Shown here: positions 1 to 10,900 of the stretch, in pieces | How positions within the stretch are numbered: the first letter of the stretch is position 1 | Layout of the letters: each line of letters opens with the position of its first letter | Source: Mercurialis annua | Lineage: Eukaryota; Streptophyta; Magnoliopsida; Malpighiales; Euphorbiaceae | Direction of reading: 5' to 3' | Assembly: GCF_937616625.2 (NCBI RefSeq) | Contig: NC_065571.1 | Coordinates: forward strand, 9,550,501-9,614,500 | Length of the DNA stretch: 64,000 nucleotides | Translations under genes and position numbers: made by a program | The notes under the pieces: generated by a model | Databases searched by the model: none | The model's input: the letters and a program-made list of their open reading frames with translations, nothing else | Told to the model about the DNA's origin: nothing

Positions 1-615
1 ATTCAAAACATGAGCATTTGACATCACATTCGTAGCAAAAGAGCATCCAAGTCAAATATAATTCCTTGGGAACAGAGCATAGCAGCAAAAAAACAAAAAC
101 AAATTTCACTACCAGAAACTTTGCTGCTTTTTAACTAAAAAATAAAATAAAAGAGGATGGCACTGGAAAAATTTGTAATCAATTATGTCATCATTATATT
201 GAAGATATTGAAAAAAATTCAGGCTTCAAACCATTAACGATCTCAGTTCAAAGACCTCCCAACATATGCGGATTTATTGCACATCATAACATCACCAAAA
301 CTGCTGGTTAAAAAGCAACCAAATGTTTATTGGCTTTTCCAATGTCTGACTCCATGTCATGTCTTCAAGACTTCTAACAATAGTAAATATCACAAGCATG
401 CTTCAAACCATAATCTCAATAGAAACAGAAAAGTCTATGTCCCTTGTGTTCCACTTCAGTGTAAACATCAAAATACTCATTTCCAACTTCAAAACCAAGT
501 ATTATGCATACATTTTAAACATCCGCAGCAAACCTGATTCCTGATAGCTAGTCTATCAAACAAAAAAATTGTAGAAACAATTAAAGCAAGAGAGTTAAAG
601 AAGAAATGCACAAAC
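1..615 (-). other. VPS22 intron 3 (partial), no coding exon seen
   Basis: AT-rich sequence after the exon 3 donor of VPS22. The short open frames here carry no recognisable motif and no VPS22 exon 4 could be found, so it is read as intron running off the left edge. Confidence 0.6.
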
Positions 616-1131
616 CAAGTTCATAATAGAAATCGCCAATCCCTAGCAGCTCCGCCCAAAAACCTTTATTAGAGGCCAAAGGATCCACTCCCACTTTAGC
701 ACACATGTCATGAAATTGAGCTCTAAAAGTCGGGTTCTTTCGAATATCATTCTGCAGCAAATACATTTTATCAATCTTCAACCATACAATATAGCATAAT
801 CCCATTTCAACCATGAATTTTTGCAAATAGGGTATTGATCAAAATACTAATAACATGATAAGCAAAGAAAAAGTAAAAAAGTAGAGTGAGGAACCTTATG
901 TTTACGGGCAAAATCTTGAAGCTGAGAACGAAAAGTGGAGAGCTGTTCTTTCATAAGATCAGTTCTTAACTTGGCTACATTTTCACCTAGTAATCGGTAT
1001 TGATCCTGAAAACATATCAAATTAAATAATACTAAAAAATGAGCACAAGAATTAAGCTACCAAAGGATATGAAAACAAACCCTAGCAGCAGCGGCGGTTT
1101 GTAACCCGCCAATTCCAGGTCTCCTTCTCAT
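616..1131 (-). CDS. VPS22: VPS22/SNF8 (ESCRT-II subunit, EAP30 family), 5' part only
   Basis: This is the amino-terminal part of the ESCRT-II subunit VPS22 (SNF8/EAP30), which helps sort ubiquitinated membrane cargo into multivesicular endosomes together with VPS25 and VPS36. Three exons are visible on the minus strand: 1131-1081 (17 codons, starting [11 protein letters not shown]), 1005-895 (37 codons, [16 protein letters not shown]) and 751-616 (ending [10 protein letters not shown], split codon). All junctions are GT-AG and in phase, giving about 99 residues of a protein usually near 250. The conserved block [16 protein letters not shown] lies in exon 3. I see no further exon in 1-615, so the third intron probably continues and the winged-helix half lies outside the window. 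The start is the first ATG, followed directly by the family's conserved basic N-terminus. Identification is from recalled family sequence and is strong. Confidence 0.92.
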
Positions 1132-1257
1132 TCTCTTACATTAAAGATCGATGCTTTTTACTTTTCTGTTGAAGATGATTTGAATTTATGTTTATTAAAA
1201 ATCTGAAATTTTTTATTTTACTTTCATTTATTTATTAATGTAATATATGAACATGAA

Positions 1258-1329
1258 ATCGGAGTGGCGCAGCGGAAGCGTGGTGGGCCCATAACCCACA
1301 GGTCCCAGGATCGAAACCTGGCTCCGATA
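1258..1329 (+). tRNA. initiator tRNA-Met (CAT)
   Basis: This 72-nt gene folds as a cloverleaf. The acceptor strands ATCGGAG and CTCCGAT pair fully, the anticodon stem is GTGGG/CCCAC with loop CCCATAA (anticodon CAT at 1290-1292), and the T stem is CCAGG/CCTGG with loop ATCGAAA. The A-T first acceptor pair, the C before the anticodon and the A at the start of the T loop in place of T are hallmarks of eukaryotic cytosolic initiator tRNA rather than elongator tRNA-Met. A run of T six bases past the gene can serve as the Pol III terminator. It is transcribed away from VPS22, whose start codon lies 126 bp upstream, so both promoters share a very short interval. Confidence 0.95.
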
Positions 1330-2506
1330 TATTTTTTAAAAAAAATTTATCTAGCATATTCATTATCTTTTATTTAAACTGTATTTTTCTTTTTTCTAAT
1401 TTAACTCGCATCAAAATAATTATTTCTTAAAAATTTAAATTAATAAATTTAATTGTATTGAACTCTTATTTTTCTGTTTTCTCTTAAAGTTTCAATTATA
1501 TCATAATCATTATTTTAAATTTAAATTACACTTAATATTATTCAACTCTTACTTTCTTTTTTCTCTTATTTGTTCAATCATATCAAATAATTATCTTTAT
1601 TTTAAATTGTCTTTTTCTTTTTGCTTTTTGTTGAACTTTCATTTATATTATAAATAGTCCTAAGTTCGTGCGTTTGCACGGAATCTTATTAATAATTATT
1701 TATAAATAATAACTAAAATCTTATATTTCATAATTATAAACTAATAAAAAATATTTCATTCAATTGAAAAACGAATGAGATTACCTATTAATAATGACTT
1801 TTAAAAATTAAATAAAGGTTTATTTAAATTTGAAACTCGTGAAAATGCTCATTCGATGTAAGTATGTTATTCAAATTGGAAAACTAATAAAAATTATTTA
1901 TTAACAACGACTTTTAAAATTTAAATAAGTGTTTTATTTAAATTGAAAATTTATAAAAATGCTCATTTGATCTTCTCAAATATATAAGATATATAAATAT
2001 ATAGATCGCTATTGTTAACTTAAATTAATAATTATTTACTTTTCCAAAGAACTCCATTATATGGTTGAAGATGTCATTTGGTGTTCCTAATACTTAGGTT
2101 TGGAATCGATGGAAACATGTTTTATCAAGATCATAAGGGTGAACCGAGTTCTGTGAGGGTATGGCAAATGAAACCTACCTCAGAACTCGCTTAGACATAT
2201 CCAGGGATACATATTAGCACAGCCGAATCCTTAGAGATTCGCCCGCTTGAGAACATTCTCATATGGACTTTGCTCAAGAAAATATTGGCTGAATCCTCAA
2301 GAAACCGACAATACTCAAAAGATCGAACTCTAAAGATATGAATCTCAAATCGAATCTAAGTCAACTATAAATGATATACTTGGCGAAATGACAAATAAGT
2401 CCAACTTTACAAAACCGCAAAACCAGATCGATTTCACCCTTCTGACAAAAAAAGAGAGTAAAATTATCTAACAAAAAAATTAATTAATTCTAATTAATCT
2501 TAATTA
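1330..2506. other. AT-rich intergenic DNA, no gene seen
   Basis: No coding frame or RNA gene recognised. Two related segments near 1780-1860 and 1885-1975 are an imperfect direct repeat. A small hairpin, TTCGTGC/GCACGGAA, lies at about 1667-1683. The stretch 2080-2450 is less AT-rich but shows no reading frame of note. Confidence 0.5.
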
Positions 2507-3584
2507 ATTTTAATAATCTTTAATTACTTAAAACTCTAATAAAATATTATGGACCTTATTTGTTCTTTTCTTAATTAACCTAATCAAAACCCCCAAAGAA
2601 ATGTGTGACTGGCATGTAAACCCATTCCGTCAATTTTTCACTAGCGTCGTAAAAAAAAGATGACATGACATTAAAAAAAACATAACAAAAATTATATACA
2701 CACAATCAGTTTCACATCACCGGACACATCATCAAAAAAATCATAAAAACCCAAAATATTCTCAAAATTAAAAATATTAAAATTAATTAAAAATTATAAA
2801 AAATTTACATTCACTGCCGCCACCACCTCTCCAACTACATGCCAAGAAGAAATAGATGAATTTTGTTCAATTTTTGACGACGAACATAAGTGTGTGTTTA
2901 ATATTATTTTTTAAAGGCCTAATGTCTTAAAAAACCCCGACCTTTTAGCCCCTTTTCAATCATACCCTGACGTTGAAAATTTGTCAATTTTACCCTATTT
3001 TGCATTTTTGTGTTTCAATTGTACCCTGAAAAATTAAATTAATGTCTTTTGCGTTTGGAAATTTGTTTAAAACATTCTCCATGTCTAGCATATATTGATT
3101 GTATATTTTTAAAATTTATTTAAATTTAGTTAAATTAATTAAGAATTTAAATTAGTGTTAATTTGATTATGGTTTTTAGTTAGTTTTTAAAAATAAAGGA
3201 CTTATTTGTACTTTTTTGAATAAAAAAGAATTTAATTTCATGTTTAGACTTAATTAATTGAATGATTTCATCATTTAAGTAAAAAAATTAACAAAAATTA
3301 AAATATTGGGGTACAATTGAAAACGGAAAATTCAAAAGTGGGTAAAATTGACAAATTTTCAACGTCAGGGTGGAATTGAAAAAAAGTTTAAAGGTGAGGG
3401 GTTTTTGAGTGATTAGGCCTTTTTTAAAAGTACCACTTCAGCAATTTTTTATGATGTCAGCCTAAAATAGATGATAAGAAGGGTTACAGGCCAGTTACGC
3501 AAAGGGGTTTACCGACTGTTTTTGAATTTTAGAGGGTTCGTTAGGGGCCCTAAAGTCGGGAGTCATGATGAGTGATTATTAGCC
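2507..3584. mobile_element. degenerate TIR element carrying a nested MITE
   Basis: The right end (about 3430-3584) reads, on the minus strand, GGCTAATAATCACTCATCAT and continues into a block that matches in inverted orientation the segment near 2583-2670 (shared AACTGGCCTGTAACCC-like text). This terminus matches the ends of the elements at 27135-29260 and 27359-28329. The left terminus is worn and no target duplication is seen, so the left boundary is approximate. A younger MITE (2916-3419) sits inside. Confidence 0.45.
2916..3419 (+). mobile_element. Mutator-like MITE, family A copy 1
   Basis: A 504-bp element with inverted ends GGCCTAAT...ATTAGGCC. It is flanked on both sides by the 9-bp direct repeat TTTTTTAAA (2907-2915 and 3420-3428). 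A 9-bp target duplication with TIRs is the signature of Mutator-superfamily elements. It has no coding capacity. Its sequence is the reverse complement of the copy at 3695-4186. Confidence 0.88.
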
Positions 3585-3660
3585 CACAATTATATAGTAC
3601 ACCCTCTTATTCTGTACCAAAATCTGGTGGTGCAAAAGTAAATTTGATAAAAAAAACATA

Positions 3661-4557
3661 GGGATAAGGTAAAAAATGACTCTAATATTTATAAGGCCTA
3701 ATCACTCAAAAACCCCTCACCTTTAAATTTTTTTTAATTCTACCCTGACGTTGAAAATTTGTCAATTTTACCCACTTTTGAATTTTCCGTTTTCAATTGT
3801 ACCCCAATATTTTAATTTTTGTTAATTTTTTTACTTAAATGATGAAATCATTCAATTAATTAAGTCTAAACATGAAATTAATTTTTTTTTTATTCAAAAA
3901 AGTACAAATAAGTCCTTTATTTTTAAAAACTAACTAAAAACCATAATAAAATTAACACTAATTTAAATTCTTAATTAATTTAAATAAATTTTAAAAATAT
4001 ACAATTAATATATGCGAGACATGTAGAATGTTTTAAACAAATTTCCAAACGCAAAAGACGTTAATTTAATTTTTCAGGGTACAATTGAAACATAAAAATG
4101 CAAAATAGGTAAAATTGACAAATTTGCAACGTCAGGGTATGATTGAAAAGTGGCTAAAAGGTCGGGGGTTTTTAAGACATTAGGCCTATTTATAATGTGG
4201 CTCATATTTTTTTCTAATATTTTTTAAATCTCAAAAATAACTCTAACCTTATCAAAATGGAACAAATATACCATCTACCGTTAGACGGTGGGTATAGTTG
4301 TTCCACTTTGGTAGCGTTAGAGTTATATTTGTTCCACTTTGATAACGTTAGGGTCATTTTTAAAACTCAAAAAGCATTAAGGCAACGGCTAACTGTATGC
4401 CACATCAACCGAGTTTACGTTAAAACACGCTACCGTTAGATGTGGGATATATTTGTTCCATTTTGGTAACGTTAGGGTCATTTTTAAGACTCAAAAAACA
4501 TTAAAGGGAAATGTGAGCCACGGGGTAAACACTAGGGTCATTTTTGCACCTTAACCC
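3661..4557 (+). mobile_element. Mutator-like MITE hosting a second MITE
   Basis: The left end GGGATAAGGTAAAAAATGAC and the reverse complement of the right end, GGGTTAAGGTGCAAAAATGA, match. The match continues for about 100 bp through a GTGGCTCA block and an AAAATGGAACAAATATA block once the inner insertion (3695-4186) is skipped. Flanks are AAAAACATA (3652-3660) and AAAAACATG (4558-4566), a 9-bp duplication with one change. The element ends 370 bp before the polymerase start codon, so it forms part of that gene's upstream region. Confidence 0.8.
3695..4186 (-). mobile_element. Mutator-like MITE, family A copy 2 (inverted, nested)
   Basis: Same family as 2916-3419 but in opposite orientation, about 275 bp away. 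It is flanked by a perfect 9-bp duplication TATTTATAA (3686-3694 and 4187-4195). It lies within the left arm of the element at 3661-4557, so it inserted later than its host. Confidence 0.88.
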
Positions 4558-4926
4558 AAAAACATGGAGTATTTAAGACAAAGACAAATATTTGCCCCCT
4601 AAAAATTGTCCATTAATTCCGTTTTTTATTTTTCACCAAAAACAATACTAATAAATAATAAAAAAACACAAAATAAAAAAACGAAGGGTTTTAGCTTTAG
4701 CTTTAGCTTTGTCACTCTAATGGCCAAAATCCTTCTCTGTTCTTCTGCGTCTCTCACAGACCCACTTGCCTTCCCTTCAATAAAATAATCCAACTTTACC
4801 CTCAAAAACCCCATTAAATTACTGGGTCTGCTCTCCAAAACCAAAACGGCTCGTCTTCTCCTCTGCACTGGTAGTACTACTACTCCCACTACGAAGCTGG
4901 GCAAAAAATTTACAGAGGTGGTTGCC
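4558..4926 (+). promoter_or_regulatory. upstream region and 5' leader of the polymerase gene
   Basis: Between the MITE end and the start codon lie pyrimidine-rich stretches and a GCTTTAGCTTTAGCTTTAGCTTT-type short repeat near 4694-4712. I cannot point to a convincing TATA box; the transcription start is not determined. Confidence 0.4.
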
Positions 4927-7900
4927 ATGGGGTTCTCCACTACCGCTTCACAATTTCACCCTTTTAGACCACTTTACCCCTCTTCTCTTAAACTCTTACA
5001 CCCTTGCCCTTGCTTCTCTTCTTCTCGCCATCCCCTTCCCAGGTTCACTTCTCTCTCAACTTTATATATACATACACTTTATTTTGTGTTTTATACATCT
5101 TGGTTAGTTCATGTTAGTCTAGTATTTATCATATGTGTTACTTGTGAACTGTGGCGGAACCAGAAATTTTATATTTTTATACTGTTTTTATACTGAATGA
5201 TATGTTGTTTGACTTTTTTTTAGTTTTTGTCAGAGTTGTTTTGGCTGAAATTTGATTATGTTTTGTTAGGTTTTGGGTAGAGCCTTCAGGGTTAGTAGTT
5301 AACCTGCCAGGAAGAGATGAGAAGAGGAGATTGACTTCTATAAATTATGCTACTGCCTGCAGTCTAGAGACTGTGCCGAAACTTGTGGGCGGTTCTAAAA
5401 GATCGTGGCATCAGGAGGCTCAAAGATTGCACAAAGATAGACCCCAACAAAAGAGTAAGATACTACCGGATTATAACATGGGAAATACTCGAGTTAAGAA
5501 TGAGATTGCTGAAGATAGTAGTGATTACGTAGTCAGTGGGAATGCTCGAGTTACGAATTCTATTGCTAAAGAAGGCAGTCGTTATACAGTCGTAAATAAA
5601 TCCAAGATTGCTAACCCGAAAGTTGTCCCTAAGCAAGGAAGTGAAAATGAAAGGCTAGAGAGAGCACGGGCTATAGCTGCAGACTACATGAATAATCAGG
5701 CAATTGATAGAGTAATGCTGAATGGTTCCTCTGTGCCTAAAAGTTTGAAACTGGATGCACAAACGGACACCTTATCGACGGTGAAGATATTGGAGAATGA
5801 GAAAGGGAGACATTGCAATGAAATTGAAGATGTGGGTGTCAATCAAACTGATCATATGCTGACCAATGGAAAAATTGCTACAATTAGTGATGCCAAAAAA
5901 TCCTCTAACACCAAGGAGGCAACTAATCCTCCGGATGTTAGGACGAGACTTACTAGTATTTATGGAAACATTCTGGTTGTTAATGATGTTCTTATGGCGG
6001 ATAAAGTTGTAAGCAAGCTTACAAATGAATATAGGCATCTTGTCCATGCATGCGATACTGAGGTATGCTTTTTGTATTACATTCCTCTTTATTGTTTCTT
6101 CTTGGCATGTAGTTGTTCTTGCAATATAGAGATGTGCTAGCGTCTAACCCGGAAATGTTATCAAATTACTTTACTGTTTTATGCATTTCAGAAGTGGTGT
6201 ATAACTGCTGCTAATTGTTCATTTAGTGCTAGCAAATTGGAACTAAAAGTAAGGATAATTTGTGTATTTATATTTGTAGGAGTGGAGTTTGGGATTGATT
6301 TGAGATGATATTGTAGAAAGTAGGATATGGATTTCAAATGACTAAACCTCAATAGAATCTAACTTCTGATTGAGAAAGTTGAAAACCGACATATAAATCA
6401 TTGGAATTATTTACTAAGATCCAAAATGTAAATAAGCTTACTATCTAATTATATATACACAATATGTATCTTCGGAAGAAAGTAGTTAAAATATCCTTAG
6501 GAATATACAATAGGTATCTTAGGAATAAAGTAGTTAAAATATCCTTGATCTCTCCATCCAGTCTGTTTCAAAATAGAACAGCTGTTTTCTTCTACCTTAA
6601 GTAAGTATAAGAAGAAGACTATGCTAATTAAACAAGACTTCAGCAGTGGTGGACATTTAACTGAGATTGTAATTTCAATCTGCATTTTAATACTGTCTTA
6701 TGGTCTTCTTAGAATTGGACTTTCTTAAAAATTAGGAATCTGGATTTAGTTCTTGAACATGTAAGCTGTTACAATGCGAGCCAAATTTGAACCTTTTCTG
6801 ATCAAATTGGTCTGCTTTCGAATTTGTTCAATATAATCTCTATTTGCTATTCTGTTCAACTGCATTAATGTGTGCAAAATGAGAGCATCAAAAACATTAT
6901 TTTACATGGATAATAGAGGCATCATGAAGCAGCGGTTAATGGATTTAGTGACCACATGCACAAGATTTTTGCCGACTTTAAACAAAATGTATTTGTGTTT
7001 TCTTATGTGATTGCTAACATAGTTGGATGAATTGCTATTGAGGGGGTCACATGAAGTTAAACAAAATTCCAAATTGAAGCTCCTTATTGAACAAAAGACC
7101 ACATAGTGAATATGTTATGATATGTGAGAGTTATATATACACATTTCCCAAAATGTTGCACATGTCTATATAAACCACTGGAATTCCATCATTGTGGGCA
7201 TTCAGGCGCAGAAGCGGAAACAAGAAGTGTCATGGCCTGACCCGAATAGACTATCAGTCTTGCATTTGGGACAATCGTGGAGCTTGATCACACGTGCTTA
7301 AAGTAACCCTTCTTTTACTAGTATTTGAAGAAGGATCTTCCTTATAAACCATCCATATGTCTCTCATCTATGTAAAACTTGGGCTGTAGTAAGAAGTAGA
7401 CCAGGATTGATGTGGGCTGAAGTTGTAAAATATGATTTAGTACCAAAACACACCAACAATTTTTGTGTAGGAAAGAAAACAATAAAGAAAAAAAGTGCAT
7501 GTGTCAAGCCACCGGCATGGTGCTGTGATTTTGTTGAATTAAGCAAGCAACTGTCTAGTTCTTGATAACAACATTTTTACAGGTGGCCAAGATCGATGTG
7601 AAACAAGAAACACCCATTGACCATGGAGAGGTAATCTGCTTCAGTATTTATTCTGGACCGGATGCAGATTTTGGAGATGGGAAATCATGTATCTGGGTAG
7701 ATGTTTTGGATGGTGGTGGCAGGGATCTCTTGGTTAAGTTTAGGCCCTTTTTCGAGAATCCAGAAATCAAAAAGGTTAGTTCTTTATTTCTTTGTTTATT
7801 GTTTCTTACATTCTTTCTGATGTGGCACTCTTCATTTTCAAGTGTTCAACCAGTTTTGAGGTGACAACTCATTTTATAGGGTCGTTCCTGTAGGTATATT

Positions 7901-10900
7901 CCACCTTTCATTCATGTTTGGCATATGATTCAGATACTTGTACTAGTTTTTAATTTGTAAAATGTCCTATAATTAACCTTGTTAAATGTGCTAGATACAT
8001 TTTTCTCATGGTTTTCCTATCAGATGCATTGACTTATAGTATTCATTGTTTTTACATTTGCTGTTAATGAGCAACTTGATCCACTGTAATGTTTGATGTT
8101 ATTTGGTCTTTCTTCTCTCAACATGTTTTTTTGTACTCCTTATCTATTATGCTTTGAGTGGACTATAGGATAACTCTGTGCTTGAACTTGCACTGCCATT
8201 TCCCTTTCCGACCAAAGACATTTTATATTTATTATAAATTGGAAAATGGTTTTATTTCTGGCACATGAAATTTTTTATATCTTAGCACTCATTCATTCTT
8301 TGACAAATCAAAGATGTCTGCTAATTCTTAGATGATATGTCAATCATCTTTGATTTCTCTTGGCAGTAAACTCGAGCAAAAATTTGTCTTAAGCTTTTTA
8401 TTTTCAGTTTCACTTACTAGGTTTTGTATGTTTGGTCCGCAAACCACTAAGAACACTTAAAATTACCTTGTTGTTCCGCAGGTTTGGCATAACTATAGTT
8501 TTGACAAACATGTCATTCAAAACTATGGATTTCCTGTTTGTGGATTTTATGCAGACACCATGCACATGGCACGGTTGTGGAATTCATCACGGCGTACAGA
8601 AGGGGGATACTCTCTTGAAGCTCTTACTGGTGACAAAAAAATCATGAGTGAGGTTCGGTCGTGCTTTGCAGAGTTGATAGGTAAAGTATCAATGAAAACT
8701 ATCTTTGGTAAGAACAAGTTGAAAAAAGATGGATCTGAAGGAAAAATGATCACCATCGCTCCTGTTGAAGAGCTACAAAGAAAAGAACAGAATCTGTGGA
8801 TTTGTTATTCTGCCTTAGATGCTATAAGCACATGGCAGCTCTACGAGAGCTTGAAACGCAAACTATTCCGCATGCCATGGAAACTTAATGGAAAACAACT
8901 TAGTAAATCTATGTTTGACTTCTACATGGAATACTGGAGACCATTTGGTGAGCTCTTAGTCGGAATGGAAACTGAGGGGATACTCGTTGATCGACCATAT
9001 CTTGCTGAGATTGAGAAGGTTGCCAAAGCTGAACAAAAAAGTGCTGTTAATAGATTTCGAAGTTGGGCATGCAAGTATTGCCCTGATGCCAAGTATATGA
9101 ATGTAGGAAGCGATACACAACTCCGCCAGTTATTTTTCGGTGGTGTTGCAAACAGGTAATAATTAATGTAATTGTGTTAATACTTTATAACAGACTGCAA
9201 CATATGCTTAATACCTTTGTCCCTTATTGCACAATACAATCTTTATCATTTAAATAAAATTATATTAGTACCGTGGACCACCAGACATGGACATTGTATG
9301 GCTCACTAGTGCTTTATTTCATCATATGGAATTAGTCCTTCATACTATTGATATAAAGATGATAAGTTTTTACGTGATTGTGCCCCAACCGAATAAGGTA
9401 CAGGAAAAATACTTATTCTTTTTTTTATTGTAGTAAGGACTCTGTAGAAATTCCTCCGATTGAAAAGAAAATTAAAGTTCCCAATGTCGATAACGTGATT
9501 GAAGAAGGCAAGAAGGCTCCCAAAAAATTCCGCACTATTTCTTTGTGTAGAATTGGTGAATTTCCTGCTGAGATATATACAGCCTCTGGTTGGCCCTCTG
9601 TCAGTGGCAATGCTTTGAAGATCTTAGCAGGAAAGGTTTCTGCTGAGTATGATTTTATGGATGATAGCGTGGAGGATGGCTTTGAGACAATTAACGGTTC
9701 AGACACAGAAGTAGTACCTGTTTTCAAAGATGTAGACACATCTGCTTATGGAACAGCTTTGAAGGCATTTCCATCAAAAGAAGAAGGAATTGAGGCTTGC
9801 CATGCAATTGCTTCTTTGTGTGAAGTTTGCTCTATTGACTCTTTGATATCTAACTTCATCCTCCCTTTGCAGGTAATATTCCTGTCAAAATTTGCATGAC
9901 AAACTTGCTTTTTCATTTTTAAAGGAAATGTAGCTGTTAATAAATTTTAATTCCTGCACTTTACTTATGAGGGGTATATCATGATGATTTCAGGGGAGTA
10001 ATGTATCAGGCAAGGAGGGGCGCGTTCATTGTTCCCTTAATATCAATACTGAAACTGGGCGCTTATCAGCTAGGAGACCCAATTTGCAGGTTTACTACTT
10101 TTTTCCAATTTTCTGTGTGTTTTTATGAAGAACTTTCCGATTAAGCACAATCTTCATGTTTCGACAAGTCCTTTTTTTGAACCTATCTGAAATCCAGTCT
10201 TGTTGAATATTTAGTTAGGTCTATATGAACAGCATATCGATTGTTTTTTCCTCATAGCCGCATCACTGAGTGAAACATGATTTCATTTGTCAATAGAATA
10301 TATTTGTCTTTTTATCTAATGTCTGCTGCTATGATCTGCCAAAATTTGGCATGGGATTGCCATTTATTAAATGCTTCTGTTGTATGGATGACATAATGAA
10401 GTTAGACCAAAGATGATTCAGTTATGTGCTAGTGGTTACGGTGCTTGGCTATAATTTCAAATCCGCTGTTGTATGTTTGCTCTATTTTGCTCTTTTGATG
10501 TTAAAACTTACTGGAGCCTATGGAATAGTCATATTGGATGCGCCATTTGACATTTTTTAATATTTTTGTATGTGAGGAGAAACTTGAATGTTGTTTTTTG
10601 TTCAACTTCATGGAGATATAATAATATTAACATCTTGCAAATTTTTTTATTATACAGAACCAGCCTGCCTTGGAGAAGGACAGGTATAAGATTCGTCAGG
10701 CGTTTGTTGCTGCACCTGGAAATTCCCTTATCGTTGCTGATTATGGCCAGGTTAGTGGCTTGAGTTATCCATCAAGTTCTCTTGTATTCTTGGTTTGATT
10801 GAAATATGTATTCATATTACAGTTGGAACTTAGGATTCTTGCACATCTTGCCAATTGTAAGAGCATGTTGGAAGCCTTCAAAGCTGGTGGAGATTTTCAT

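Noticed and set aside
1666..1684. Hairpin TTCGTGC/GCACGGAA as a Helitron end
   Set aside because: No CTRR end just downstream and no matching 5' TC end found.
4626..4940. 104-codon minus-strand frame beside the polymerase start
   Set aside because: Overlaps the polymerase leader, shows no family resemblance, and its codons follow the T-rich leader.
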